The notes under the pieces are model-generated. The model saw only the letters and a list, made by a program, of their open reading frames with translations. It made no database searches and was not told where the DNA came from. Source: Pseudanabaena sp. BC1403 (GTDB lineage Bacteria; Cyanobacteriota; Cyanobacteriia; Pseudanabaenales; Pseudanabaenaceae). Taken from it: a stretch of 64,000 nucleotides of DNA. Positions 26,185 through 36,248 of the stretch are shown here, in pieces (the first letter of the stretch is position 1; every line of letters starts with the position of its first letter). Location: contig NZ_PDDM01000004.1 in NCBI RefSeq assembly GCF_002914585.1, positions 202,171-266,170 of the forward strand, in the 5' to 3' direction. A program made the translations under genes and the position numbers.

Positions 26185-28938
26185 TTACGGCACAAAAATA
26201 GCTTTTAACATTCCTTCCTGCCGATCTGGATGTAACTGAAATCCTAAATTGCGACAGATACTTTGCATTTTGTCATTGTTATTCAAGATATAACCAATGA
26301 TCGCACTGAGTTTTTCTTCCTTACCAATCTCAATTAGTCTTCTTAACAACTCTGTGCCTAAGCCTTGATGCTGATAGCGATCGCTAACGATTAGTGCAAA
26401 TTCGGCTTCGTTTGTACCATGTAACTTACTCAACCTTGCCACCGCCAAAATCTCATGCTCGGAAGTTTGCAGATTTTTAGAATCAGCGACTAAGAGCATT
26501 TCGCGATCGTAATCAATGAAGCAAATTCGAGTTAAGCGTTCATGAGCAATCCGCTGCTTGAGCTTAACCATGTGTGCATAACGCAAATAGACACTCTCTT
26601 CTGAAAGACTTTGGTGGAAATGCACCATAAGTGGCTCATCTTCAGGACGAATAGGGCGAATCGTGAGGCGATCGCCTTTTAGGGATTCCCACGGCTGCAC
26701 ATACTTAGAAGGATAGGGACGAATGGCAGGCGCAGGGCGTTTGGTAATATCTGCTGTGTGCATTACTACTCGCGCATCTAGAGCAATCATGCCATCAGGC
26801 GAAACCATGAGAGGATTGATATCAATTTCGCGAATCTGGGGCTGTTCAACGATTAATTGGCTGAAGTTAACCAATAATTGCTCAAGCTTTGCCAAATTAA
26901 TCGCCTTTCTACCCCTAACTCCTTGCAAAGCTTGATAGATGCGAGTCTGTTCCATCATGCGCCTCGCAAGAGTTGTATTTAACGGTGGCAAGGCTAATGC
27001 GCGATCTTGAAAGATTTCTACAAGCTGACCACCCATGCCAAAGAGCATCACTGCGCCAAACTGAGGATCAAGACTGCTACCTAAGATCAATTCATAGCCA
27101 TCTGTCTTGACCATCGGTTGCACAGTTACACCCAAAAAGGCTTGAGGATTTATAGCCCGAACTTTGGATGCGATCGCCATAAAAGCGCGAGTAACGGCTG
27201 CTGCATCTTCGAGATTAAGACGCACCCCACCCACATCTGTCTTGTGAGTGATAATCTCGGAATGGAGTTTAAGAACAACAGGATAACCTAAACGATCAGC
27301 GATTTCTACAGCTTCCAGATCGCTCGTAGCGATTTCGGTTTGTACAGTGGGAATTCCATAGGCTGCGAGTAGTTTCTTGGATTCATACTCAGTTAACAGA
27401 CTGCGATCGCTACTGATTGCTGGCGCTAAAATCTGCTCGGCAAGAAGGCGATCGGGTGCGTACTGATCGGAATCCACAGGTAAAGAGGGAGTCTCATAAA
27501 TACTACGCAGATTATAGGTATACCGCCACATATAGTTAAACAGTCTGACGGCAGTATCTGGATAGGGATAGGTGGGAATATTGGCTTGATTGAGGATTTG
27601 CGTACCTGTGGCAATTTCGGCTCCGCCCATCCAACTTGTTAAAACTGGTTTGCCTAATTGACTATAAGCCTTGAGCTTTTTCGCAGTCTGTGTAGGGTTT
27701 GTCATTGCTTGCGGAGTCAAGATTACGAGTAATCCATCGCTGTTGGGATCATTTGCCACAACCTCTAGGGTTTTAGCATAGCGATCGCTACTTGCATCGC
27801 CCAAAATATCGATGGGATTGTGATGGCTCCATTGGGGAGGCAAAAATTGATCTAGCTGCTGCAATGTTTCTGGAGCTAGTTCAGACAATTCACCACCGCC
27901 ACTGATCAGAGCATCCGTTGCGATCGCGCCAGGCCCCCCAGCATTGGTGACAATTGACAGACGATTTCCCTTAGGTCTTGGTTGTTTGGCGAGAATTTCT
28001 GCCATATCAAACAGATCAGAGATTGTATGTACACGTAATACCCCACAACGACGAAATGCTGCATTTAGTACTTCATCGCTACCTGTCAAAGCACCAGTGT
28101 GTGAGGCGGCAGCTTTCGCCGCCGCTTCAGTATGCCCAACTTTCAATACAATAATCGGTTTATCCATCGCAACTTCACGGGCTGCCGATAGAAAGGCGTG
28201 AGCATCGCCAATTGATTCCATATATAAAACTATACTGTGGGTATGAGGATCGTCACCGAGGTATTCAATCAAATCACCCCATCCTACATCCAGCATTGAG
28301 CCAATGGAAACGAAGGCACTAAATCCCACATTTTCGCCTAGGCTCCAGTCCAAAATCGAAGTACAGAGCGCTCCACTTTGACTAATGAAAGCAACGTTAC
28401 CCGCACGAGCGATCGTGCCCGCAAAGGTGGCATTTAGTCCTGCCAATGGATTCATGACTCCAAGACAATTCGGCCCAATAATTCGCATCCCCCCACTTCT
28501 TGCTTCAGTGAGAACTTGCTGTTCTAAAGCTGCTCCCGCCTCGCCAATTTCTTTGAACCCCGCTGAGACAATTATTGAGCCTTTTACCCCGACCGCCACA
28601 CATTCACGAATCACCTGAGGAACTGTCGCCGCAGGTGTTGCAATTACAACTAGATCGACTACTTCGGGAACACTAGTGATATCTGGGTAGGACTTAATTC
28701 CCAATACGCTATGACGCTGCGGATTGACTGGAAAAACAGTGCCACCAAAGGGACTGCGTATTAAATTCCAAAGCAATGTTCTTCCTACACTTCCTTCTCG
28801 TTCACTTGCTCCAATCACAGCAACAGAGCGAGGACGAAAAATACAGTCAAGGGGATGCCGATGTCTTTTCCAAATATCATGTGCTGGATCGCCAGCACAC
28901 ATTTGATTTGTTAAATTATTTGTTGAAACTTTCTCCAT
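26185..28938 (-). CDS. ADP-forming acyl-CoA synthetase fused to GNAT acetyltransferase (PatZ-like)
   Basis: 917 residues in three parts. A CoA-binding/ligase alpha part covers about 25-480 ([42 protein letters not shown]). An ATP-grasp part covers about 510-735 ([43 protein letters not shown]). A C-terminal GNAT domain covers about 755-917 ([19 protein letters not shown]). This matches bacterial Pat/YfiQ lysine acetyltransferases that acetylate acetyl-CoA synthetase and other enzymes. The motif ASHTGALTG retains the His that active NDP-forming synthetases use as phospho-carrier, so the ligase half may be catalytic here; that reading rests on recalled family knowledge. Several Met codons could start it; ATG 28938 keeps the full N terminus. 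Confidence 0.92.
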   Translation of the reverse strand: MEKVSTNNLTNQMCAGDPAHDIWKRHRHPLDCIFRPRSVAVIGASEREGSVGRTLLWNLIRSPFGGTVFPVNPQRHSVLGIKSYPDITSVPEVVDLVVIATPAATVPQVIRECVAVGVKGSIIVSAGFKEIGEAGAALEQQVLTEARSGGMRIIGPNCLGVMNPLAGLNATFAGTIARAGNVAFISQSGALCTSILDWSLGENVGFSAFVSIGSMLDVGWGDLIEYLGDDPHTHSIVLYMESIGDAHAFLSAAREVAMDKPIIVLKVGHTEAAAKAAASHTGALTGSDEVLNAAFRRCGVLRVHTISDLFDMAEILAKQPRPKGNRLSIVTNAGGPGAIATDALISGGGELSELAPETLQQLDQFLPPQWSHHNPIDILGDASSDRYAKTLEVVANDPNSDGLLVILTPQAMTNPTQTAKKLKAYSQLGKPVLTSWMGGAEIATGTQILNQANIPTYPYPDTAVRLFNYMWRYTYNLRSIYETPSLPVDSDQYAPDRLLAEQILAPAISSDRSLLTEYESKKLLAAYGIPTVQTEIATSDLEAVEIADRLGYPVVLKLHSEIITHKTDVGGVRLNLEDAAAVTRAFMAIASKVRAINPQAFLGVTVQPMVKTDGYELILGSSLDPQFGAVMLFGMGGQLVEIFQDRALALPPLNTTLARRMMEQTRIYQALQGVRGRKAINLAKLEQLLVNFSQLIVEQPQIREIDINPLMVSPDGMIALDARVVMHTADITKRPAPAIRPYPSKYVQPWESLKGDRLTIRPIRPEDEPLMVHFHQSLSEESVYLRYAHMVKLKQRIAHERLTRICFIDYDREMLLVADSKNLQTSEHEILAVARLSKLHGTNEAEFALIVSDRYQHQGLGTELLRRLIEIGKEEKLSAIIGYILNNNDKMQSICRNLGFQLHPDRQEGMLKAIFVP

Positions 28939-29082
28939 GCCATTATCCTAAACCTAGATATCAATGCAATTTTCGCGATCAACAAATAGAAGTCAAGAAA
29001 AATCCCTACTCTATTTCTTTGACTTAGGAGAAAGGGCTAGGAGATAAGGGATTTTCTTGAGTCATTTAAGGCATGTTAAGTC

Positions 29083-29397
29083 TTAACTTACGACGAGAGC
29101 GATAAATATTGCCATTACTGTGAGCAAAACAGCAAATACAAATTGAGATTTAGAGCGAAGTCTCTCTTCTGTAGTCAGAAGAGTAGGCTCTTCGACATAC
29201 ATCGGTGTCAGAATTGCGTAGTTATTCAGTAGTCCCTGATCATCTACGGTATAACCGCTTGAGATGGGAATACTTGGATTAGGGGTAGGTTCAAAAGTTG
29301 TTTCTGTAACTGCTTCTGGAACTTCTACGGAGGGTAGCTCACTGCTATCACTACGACTATCTGCTACCTTCATTTCTTTGCGATTGATGGTATACAT
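29083..29397 (-). CDS. Psb34/Ssl1498-family light-harvesting-like protein
   Basis: 104 residues. The C-terminal half has the family signature YTVDDQGLLNNYA followed by PMYVEEP and one C-terminal TM helix (FVFAVLLTVMAIFIALVVS). Ssl1498 (Psb34) is a one-helix protein that binds CP47-containing photosystem II assembly intermediates and modulates attachment of high-light-inducible proteins. Here it carries an extra acidic, Pro/Thr-rich N-terminal extension of about 45 residues, absent from the short family form. The ATG at 29397 opens that extension; a shorter start is not obvious. It stands alone between longer genes. Confidence 0.72.
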   Translation of the reverse strand: MYTINRKEMKVADSRSDSSELPSVEVPEAVTETTFEPTPNPSIPISSGYTVDDQGLLNNYAILTPMYVEEPTLLTTEERLRSKSQFVFAVLLTVMAIFIALVVS

Positions 29398-29488
29398 ATC
29401 GGTGATTCCTCAATGAATAGTTTTATCTTTTCACTCTATAATTATACCATTTTCTCTGATGGCAGGATAAAAATAGACACTGAACAAA

Positions 29489-30292
29489 TCAAATATCGCT
29501 AGTTAAAATAAAGCGCCAATCACTTTCATCCATGCCATGACTGACCAAACTAGCGATCGCATTAGGAAACACACCCTGATTTGCAAGGGTAATCGCTAAA
29601 TCATCACCCCTCGGCACACAGAACATATGGGTATATCCAGCGACGGGATCCGAAATCTCAGTAGGCAGACGATCGCCCCACTGTACATGTAGTAATGGCA
29701 ATATGTCTCCATTACTTTTTAGTTTTAAATCTTTAATACCTTTTAGAGAGAGATAGGAGATATTACCGCGATATTTAATGAGTATCGCTTCTAGCGATCG
29801 CATTACTTCCGCATCGACACTATAGATTCCCAATATAGACGAGCAGCGAAACCGCACTAGATTAAACTTCTCATAAACTCGCACAAGACGATTAGGTTTG
29901 CCATCACCTGCATTCATCGATATTGTATAACCGCGATCGCATTCTCCTATACAGGAAGTCAAAGCATGATGCAAAATCCTCATCGAAAGATGTTGCCTCT
30001 GATAGTCAGGATGGACTTTTAAATCGCAGAGATACCAAGCTAAACGCACTGGTTGATCCTGACGGTAAGGCACTTGTCTTAATATTCCTGCGCCAACAGC
30101 CGCTACGCGATCGCCATCCAAAGCGGCAAAATAATGGACATCGCCAAGGCGATCAAAAAAGGCAAAGTAATTATTTCCATGATCGAGTTGAAAGAAATCA
30201 TTGGCCAAAGGGTAGAAAGCAGTTTGCTCGATCGCTTCAATTCCCGATTGAAATAGAGAACGTTCTGCAAACTCAATGCGATGAAACTTCAT
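29489..30292 (-). CDS. GNAT-family N-acetyltransferase
   Basis: 267 residues. An acetyl-CoA-binding GNAT core in the first 160 residues: DVHYFAALDGDRVAAVGAGIL (strands 2-3), WYLCDLKVHPDYQRQHLSMRILHHAL (strand 4, motif A and helix 3), then YEKFNLVRF (motif B). The C-terminal 100 residues are less conserved. The ATG overlaps the stop of the DUF3419 gene (ATGA), so it is the last gene of a coupled four-gene unit. The acceptor is unknown; given the aminocarboxypropyl transferase upstream, an amino group created by that enzyme is a reasonable guess. Confidence 0.82.
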   Translation of the reverse strand: MKFHRIEFAERSLFQSGIEAIEQTAFYPLANDFFQLDHGNNYFAFFDRLGDVHYFAALDGDRVAAVGAGILRQVPYRQDQPVRLAWYLCDLKVHPDYQRQHLSMRILHHALTSCIGECDRGYTISMNAGDGKPNRLVRVYEKFNLVRFRCSSILGIYSVDAEVMRSLEAILIKYRGNISYLSLKGIKDLKLKSNGDILPLLHVQWGDRLPTEISDPVAGYTHMFCVPRGDDLAITLANQGVFPNAIASLVSHGMDESDWRFILTSDI

Positions 30293-31386
30293 GACTGAAA
30301 CCCTACGACAACTTCACGATAGAAAAAAGAGCGATCGCTTGCAAGCAATTCCTGACTAAGTGAGCGATCAATCGTAATATGCTCTGCCATAATTGCTTCT
30401 AAATTATGATCGCCATTGAGTCTCCGTCCGATGATCGCTCCGCCTGATTTTAGGCAAAGAACTATCTCATTCAGCATTTGATGGAGACTGCTCAGAGGCA
30501 TCCAGTCTGAGATATTAGAAAACTGAATCAGGTCGAATTTTTCTGATGTGGCGAGTTGCTGAAGGCAATCAACAAAAGCGCCCTGATGTAGTTGCAATCG
30601 CTCTGTTCCTAATCTGTGAATATCATTTTGAGCAGATGCTTGGAGGTAAAGAGGAACTCCCTCGCCTGTGAGATTTGACGTATAGCGATCGCCACAGACT
30701 TGAGTTAAGAAATAATTCTCATTAGGGATAAAGCGCTGTAAGGCTTGGGCAAATACATCGGCAAAATGCTCGCCAAAGCTGCGATCCATCGAGTAGTTAA
30801 CGGCAGCTTCGCCAAATGTCTGTATGAGGCGATCGCGCTCAAATACCTGCTCAAAAATATCGCGCCATCGTGGATGCTGAATAGCAACTAACGGTTCTTG
30901 CAAAGGTTCGATTCCAATCTGGGCAAACTTTTCTGCAAGTTGGTGAAATAGTTGCTCAAAACGTCCGACTCGGTTAACGCCAAACTCAATCTGTTCTGGT
31001 CTTACGTCCCAAAATGCCTTTGTGCTGAGTGGCAAATTTGAACTGAAGCTGGCATAGATGCTGAGCCAATCGCGATCGCTAGCAGATTTGTCAGCACCAA
31101 TTAATTGCAATTGGTCATCTAAAGATAAATGCAGTAAGGCTTGGCGACGTAGTTCGACGAGATGTAGTTGGGCGGGATTAAGATCTACTGCCTCGATTTT
31201 TGCGATCGCAGGGTTTGACAGCAAACTTAAGGCGGTGCAACCACCTGAAGCCACCAAAAGCACCCTTAATGGATTTTGTTGGCGCTTGGCTAACTCTTGG
31301 ATTACGCGCAATTCAATCCGAGGATCTTCTCGCACTTGCGAGAAGGCTATTTCTGAGGTGATTTCCGAACTGGAGCTACAAGTCAC
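30289..31386 (-). CDS. DUF3419 (BtaA-like) SAM-dependent enzyme
   Basis: About 365 residues. The SAM-binding region VLLVASGGCTALSLLS ... IEAVDLNPAQLHLVELRRQALL is the BtaA-type signature. BtaA transfers the 3-amino-3-carboxypropyl group of SAM to diacylglycerol in betaine-lipid synthesis. Later parts (WDVRPEQIEFGVNRVGRFEQLF; FDLIQFSNISDWM) also fit DUF3419. I prefer the GTG at 31386, which has CTGGAG 8 bases upstream, to the TTG at 31416. It overlaps the preceding gene by 11 bases. No BtaB-type N-methyltransferase is adjacent, so the product is probably not classical DGTS. Confidence 0.8.
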   Translation of the reverse strand: MTCSSSSEITSEIAFSQVREDPRIELRVIQELAKRQQNPLRVLLVASGGCTALSLLSNPAIAKIEAVDLNPAQLHLVELRRQALLHLSLDDQLQLIGADKSASDRDWLSIYASFSSNLPLSTKAFWDVRPEQIEFGVNRVGRFEQLFHQLAEKFAQIGIEPLQEPLVAIQHPRWRDIFEQVFERDRLIQTFGEAAVNYSMDRSFGEHFADVFAQALQRFIPNENYFLTQVCGDRYTSNLTGEGVPLYLQASAQNDIHRLGTERLQLHQGAFVDCLQQLATSEKFDLIQFSNISDWMPLSSLHQMLNEIVLCLKSGGAIIGRRLNGDHNLEAIMAEHITIDRSLSQELLASDRSFFYREVVVGFQS

Positions 31387-32116
31387 GATATAAACTCCAG
31401 AAATAGTGAGCACCAAGCATTAAACCTTGCAATACTTGCCGACGAGTACGCAGATCTTCCCAACCTGCTTCTGCTAATAACAGCAAGTCTCTCGCATGTA
31501 CAGTATCCAGTTTTTCATGGAATGCATAGTGTGATTGACTACCCGTCGCTGTCCAGCCTCGTTGATGTAAGGTTCTGGCGATCGCGGCACTGATGCCAAT
31601 ATAGAGATATTCAATCATGCCAAGCATCGCGGCTCCCGATTCTCCTGACTGCATTAGGCAATAGGTCAAAATCGATTGATTAAAAGCTAATACTGGCATC
31701 GTACAAGGTGAATTTAATTCGCATTCAGTTGCACCCAAAGCACGAAGATACTGCTGAAAAGTGTATTTGTGCGATCGCCAGCGATCTTCATGACCATGCT
31801 CTTCGGTAATATTTGCTAGTAATGGCAAGCGTGTCTCTAGAGTCTCCGTTCGGGCTAACACCGCAGCTAATGGCTGAGAAAAAGACTCAACAGCAAAACG
31901 AAATGGAAGTTGGCTGCGCCGAAAAGAATCGCGATCAGTTGTGGGATCTTCCATCCAGAGCATATAGGGATGGCTATTAAAGTCATAAACCTCTGCGATG
32001 CACAATACGGCTGATTGCAGAGATGGCAACTTGCCTAAATCTTCGAGAGCCAATTCAGGATATTGCTGGATTCTCGGATTAGCGATCGGGTTTGCGATTA
32101 AAGTTTGCATATTCAT
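31376..32116 (-). CDS. Heme-oxygenase-like diiron (iron-containing redox) protein
   Basis: About 247 residues, predicted all-helical. Acidic/His clusters EEHGHEDRWRSH (middle) and HYAFHEKLDTVHARD (late), with MIEYLYIG between, match the E/H/D ligand spacing of the heme-oxygenase-like diiron oxidase (HDO) superfamily, also annotated as iron-containing redox enzymes. Members oxidise or fragment fatty acids or amino acids (for example UndA and BesC). The start is uncertain: a TTG at 32128 overlaps the desaturase stop, ATGs lie at 32116 and 32110, and GCAGGA sits best for 32110. It lies within a coupled operon between a desaturase and a BtaA-like enzyme. The substrate is unknown. Confidence 0.75.
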   Translation of the reverse strand: MNMQTLIANPIANPRIQQYPELALEDLGKLPSLQSAVLCIAEVYDFNSHPYMLWMEDPTTDRDSFRRSQLPFRFAVESFSQPLAAVLARTETLETRLPLLANITEEHGHEDRWRSHKYTFQQYLRALGATECELNSPCTMPVLAFNQSILTYCLMQSGESGAAMLGMIEYLYIGISAAIARTLHQRGWTATGSQSHYAFHEKLDTVHARDLLLLAEAGWEDLRTRRQVLQGLMLGAHYFWSLYRDL

Positions 32117-32124
32117 TTCCTGCG

Positions 32125-33117
32125 TCAATTAATCACCACAGTACCGACGGGCTGACGCTTCAAGCTGGCGGCGATAAAGTCTTGTACAAAAGAGAAATAA
32201 GAAGGAATGTATGGTGCTCCCTGTTGAATGAGATCTGACTTTAGCTCTTGATGAAGGCGTGGTAAATGATACCAAGGTACGGCGGGGTAAAGATGATGCT
32301 CTAAATGATAGTTTTCATTACACATAAAAAATCTCACCAAAGGAATCGTCAAAATCGTGCGGGTTCCACGAACTAAATCTGCCTCATGTTCGAGCAATGT
32401 GTGCTGACTCATCCCGCGAATATTGACCATTGTATTAATCCAAAGCATCGGAATCAACCAACCATGAATTAAGAATGCTTTAGGAATAGGCGATCGCAGC
32501 ACCCCAATCACCAATAAGCCCAGCAAAGCTACTTCGATCGCAATCCATACCCGTTCTGATTTATTTCCCTGCCAAAATCCAAGGATCGGAATCGCAATAA
32601 TGTAAACAGGATAACCAATAATCAATCTACCCCAATGCATCAAAAATGTTAGCCAGTTCCATTTGGTGTAGTTTTTGTAATGGTCGGGATCACCTTCTAT
32701 ACCTAAGTGTTTGTGATGCTTGAGATGTAACACTTTGTAAGATGAGAAGTTTTGCCCAACGGGTAATGCGCAAAGAATACTCAGCCATCGATTCCAATGC
32801 AAATTACGACTTAGTACTCCATGTACGCCTTCGTGGGTGAACAGGCTAATACCATGTAAAGAAGCTGCTGCTAATAAATACAGAGGTAAACAGAGAATGT
32901 ATACCCAAGGTATAGCGATCGCCTGTACCAAGACATACAATGCCAACGCTGCTGCCAAGTACAAAGCGATGAAGATTGGCAAGCGTTGAGGATGCTGATC
33001 AAGGCTATGCAATTGCTTGAGCAGTTCGGGATCTAGCTTTGGCTTTTCTATCTCTTCACGAGTCTTATCCTGCTCAGGGCTAAGATTTTCCTTGTCTGAG
33101 AATTGTTGTGTTTTCAT
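32125..33117 (-). CDS. Fatty-acid desaturase/hydroxylase family protein
   Basis: About 330 residues, membrane-bound, with three histidine boxes: HEGVHG (after the second hydrophobic pair), LKHHKHLG, and NYHLEHHLYP. Two hydrophobic hairpins flank the first box. This is the FA_desaturase superfamily (acyl-lipid desaturases, beta-carotene hydroxylase CrtR-like). The box spacing alone does not fix the substrate. I chose ATG 33117 over GTG 33135. It is the first gene of the four-gene unit (desaturase, diiron protein, DUF3419, GNAT) whose stop and start codons overlap throughout. The 34-residue hydrophilic N terminus rich in Glu/Lys is unusual. Confidence 0.85.
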   Translation of the reverse strand: MKTQQFSDKENLSPEQDKTREEIEKPKLDPELLKQLHSLDQHPQRLPIFIALYLAAALALYVLVQAIAIPWVYILCLPLYLLAAASLHGISLFTHEGVHGVLSRNLHWNRWLSILCALPVGQNFSSYKVLHLKHHKHLGIEGDPDHYKNYTKWNWLTFLMHWGRLIIGYPVYIIAIPILGFWQGNKSERVWIAIEVALLGLLVIGVLRSPIPKAFLIHGWLIPMLWINTMVNIRGMSQHTLLEHEADLVRGTRTILTIPLVRFFMCNENYHLEHHLYPAVPWYHLPRLHQELKSDLIQQGAPYIPSYFSFVQDFIAASLKRQPVGTVVIN

Positions 33118-33249
33118 AGACCGAAGGATTTCCACAAAAAAGAATTAAAATGAGTTGCATTTATGAAATCTTATCTTTCATTCCTATTTTAATTGTGTTC
33201 GATCTAAGTTGACATAGTGGTGACTCTCATCACAGGCGATCGATGATAT

Positions 33250-33459
33250 TTAACTAAACTTTTGCACTCGCTGCGATCGCAAAAAAAGTAAGGACAGAAA
33301 TTCTGCTAAATCAATGAGTCCTTGTGCTTCTTGTGTTTCGTTTTGTGATAGCGTATGCCCTAAATCTTGGCAATCGAGTAAAAACTGTAGCCTTGTATGA
33401 ACTGCTTCTGGAAGCTGAAATTTGGTTGGTTCGATGGGGATTTCTACAACTTCAGGCAT
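33250..33459 (-). CDS. Small hypothetical protein, 69 aa
   Basis: Contains KFQLPEAVHTRLQFLLDCQ followed by EAQGLIDLAEFLSLLFLRSQ, two predicted helices. Small cyanobacterial proteins of this pattern occur alone or beside small toxin-like genes, and an antitoxin role has been suggested for such families only by context. No toxin partner is adjacent here. It starts with ATG at 33459. The flank 33118-33249 has no gene. Confidence 0.6.
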   Translation of the reverse strand: MPEVVEIPIEPTKFQLPEAVHTRLQFLLDCQDLGHTLSQNETQEAQGLIDLAEFLSLLFLRSQRVQKFS

Positions 33460-33621
33460 AAAAGTAATGTACTAAGTGCAAGTTGATTGATTTAGTATGA
33501 GGTATTGTCAGAAGGCGCGATCGCCTCTCTCATAAAATCAGCTTACCAAAAGTGCGATCGCCTAATCTTGCAGCTAAAAGTGAGTTATGATTTATTTACA
33601 ATCTAAAATCCTTCATGAATT

Positions 33622-33819
33622 GTGACAGATAGTAAAGATAAAAGTAAAACATCACGGCATGGTGCTGTAAGTCCCGATGATTGTATAAAAATGGGTAGAA
33701 AGTATGAGTGGAAGCTTAAAGATATTGTTTTGAGAACCGATCGACCGATTTTAAAGGTGGATTGTGTGTTTGAAGGTGATACAGAATTTCCTAGTTACGG
33801 AGAGAAAGAAAATGAGTAA
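33622..33819 (+). CDS. Small hypothetical protein, 65 aa
   Basis: GTG start, no clear ribosome site. Basic N-terminal half (SKDKSKTSRHGAVSPDD; GRKYEWKLKDIVL) and acidic end. No recognised domain. Its stop codon overlaps the start of the next gene by 8 bases, so the two are translationally coupled and the ORF is probably real despite its size. Confidence 0.5.
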   Translation: MTDSKDKSKTSRHGAVSPDDCIKMGRKYEWKLKDIVLRTDRPILKVDCVFEGDTEFPSYGEKENE

Positions 33820-34207
33820 ATATATTATCTATCGGGCTGGTTGGGGACATGATTGGGACAAACGCAAGTTTGCTCATAGCAACTCTTTGACTGATATTCT
33901 TTGTGAAAATTTTGATGATTCTAATGCACCGATTCCACAGGTTGGCGATCGCCCAACGGTATTTGTGCGAGTTGCTGATGCTGTCGATCCTGTGATTCAT
34001 GGTGAGGAGGGTAAAACCCATTCCCGTGATGCGGATTGGATTGTTGATCGCGTTGATATTTTCGAGAGTAAGTCGGAGTCGTCTGAATACGATTTGGTGG
34101 TGATTTGCTATTGTAAGTACGATCCGATCGCTGCGGATTTGTATGTGATCGCTGAGGGTAATTTGGGAGATCGTTCTGAACAACAAAAGATTTTGGTTAA
34201 TGTGTAA
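33812..34207 (+). CDS. Hypothetical protein, 131 aa
   Basis: I do not recognise the family. It starts at ATG 33812 (GGAGAG 8 bases upstream), not at an earlier in-frame ATG at 33764 inside the preceding gene. A soluble alpha/beta protein that begins SKYIIYRAGWGHDWDKRKFA. It carries DRPTVFVRVADAVDP and a C-terminal VICYCKYDPIAADLYVIAEG stretch. Coupled to the small gene before it; the pair may be a two-component unit of unknown role. Confidence 0.65.
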   Translation: MSKYIIYRAGWGHDWDKRKFAHSNSLTDILCENFDDSNAPIPQVGDRPTVFVRVADAVDPVIHGEEGKTHSRDADWIVDRVDIFESKSESSEYDLVVICYCKYDPIAADLYVIAEGNLGDRSEQQKILVNV

Positions 34208-34286
34208 ACAAGCTAAAAACTAGAGGTGATTGTTTGAGATTTCTAAATTTAAGCGGCGATCGTCTTCTCCATAAAATAATCTAACT

Positions 34287-34324
34287 AAAAGGCAAGGGCA
34301 ATTCATGAATTGCCCTTGCCTTTT
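34287..34324 (-). terminator. Loop-less 38-bp palindrome downstream of gap
   Basis: A perfect 19+19 palindrome with core GGGCAATTCATGAATTGCCC, A run on one side and T run on the other, 6 bases beyond the GAPDH stop (minus strand) and about 80 bases after the + strand gene at 33812. It works as a two-way terminator. The same 20-base core occurs inside the palindrome at 47403-47430, so the sequence is a repeat as well as a terminator. Confidence 0.8.
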
Positions 34325-34330
34325 TAGGAT

Positions 34331-35392
<1,062 letters not shown>

Positions 35393-35585
35393 TTATGCTA
35401 ACCCAAGTTCTATAGTCAAAAAACTCTAAAACATTAATATGTCAGGATTTGAACATATAAATATAGCGATCCCCAGCCCTTATGTCAGCAATATCTCATT
35501 TACTTGGAGCTTTTAGTCTTAGACAAAGGGAAATTTTTTGGTTTAAAGTTGATACATCTTAACTTGTTAAATTCAGGTTACTTCT

Positions 35586-36158
35586 ATGAGCTTTTTTTAT
35601 AATGCTTACTTTCTGAAAACCCAGCAGCCGATCGCTAAAGTGCAAGAAAAACTTCCAAAGCCTGAGCCAATTCTTAATTCAGACTGGATTGTCTGTGATT
35701 TTGGCGATCGCTATATGGATGGAATATTCGAGGGAGAGGAATATTTAACCCAAGAGTTTTCAGAAGAATTTGGTGAGGTGATTTTCATTGCGATCGACAC
35801 TAGCAATGATCAATTAGATTATGAACATTCTCTAGATGGCGTGATTTTGCGCAAACTGGCTTGGCTTTCCGATGGTTGCCAATCTACTTGGATGTGTGTA
35901 GAAGGTGAAATGGAAGATTGGGAACGAACTACAGTCTTTTCTGCGAATAATTTAAATCGCACTAGAGAAATGATTCGCTACGATCGCCATTTACAATTGT
36001 TGCCTGCTGACGAACTTGAGGTCAAAGAGCAGGAATTGCAAACCATTTGGAATAATCATCAGTACATGCTTAACGGTCAATTGCCTTCGGGAGATGCCAC
36101 CTTAGGGATGGTAATTCAACAACATTTCTTTGGTATTACATATCCCCAAAGAGTATGA
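35586..36158 (+). CDS. Conserved hypothetical protein, 190 aa
   Basis: Soluble, acidic protein with no recognised domain. Motifs visible: SDWIVCDFGDRYMDGIFEGE, LDGVILRKLAWLSDG, and an SANNLNRTREMIRYD region. It appears complete, with ATG at 35586 after a short A/T-rich leader. Divergent from gap across 229 bases and followed closely by the Ycf23 gene (90 bases), but the latter seems to have its own leader. Confidence 0.65.
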   Translation: MSFFYNAYFLKTQQPIAKVQEKLPKPEPILNSDWIVCDFGDRYMDGIFEGEEYLTQEFSEEFGEVIFIAIDTSNDQLDYEHSLDGVILRKLAWLSDGCQSTWMCVEGEMEDWERTTVFSANNLNRTREMIRYDRHLQLLPADELEVKEQELQTIWNNHQYMLNGQLPSGDATLGMVIQQHFFGITYPQRV

Positions 36159-36248
36159 AGTGGTGCTTTGCACTCTTTTGGTTTTACGCAAAATCACGTT
36201 AAAGTAGTCCTACATCTAAATATTCAGTCTATTAGGATGACAAATTTT

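Noticed and set aside
30289..31416. Complete betaine-lipid (DGTS) pathway
   Set aside because: The BtaA-like enzyme is present, but there is no BtaB-type methyltransferase domain or gene beside it.
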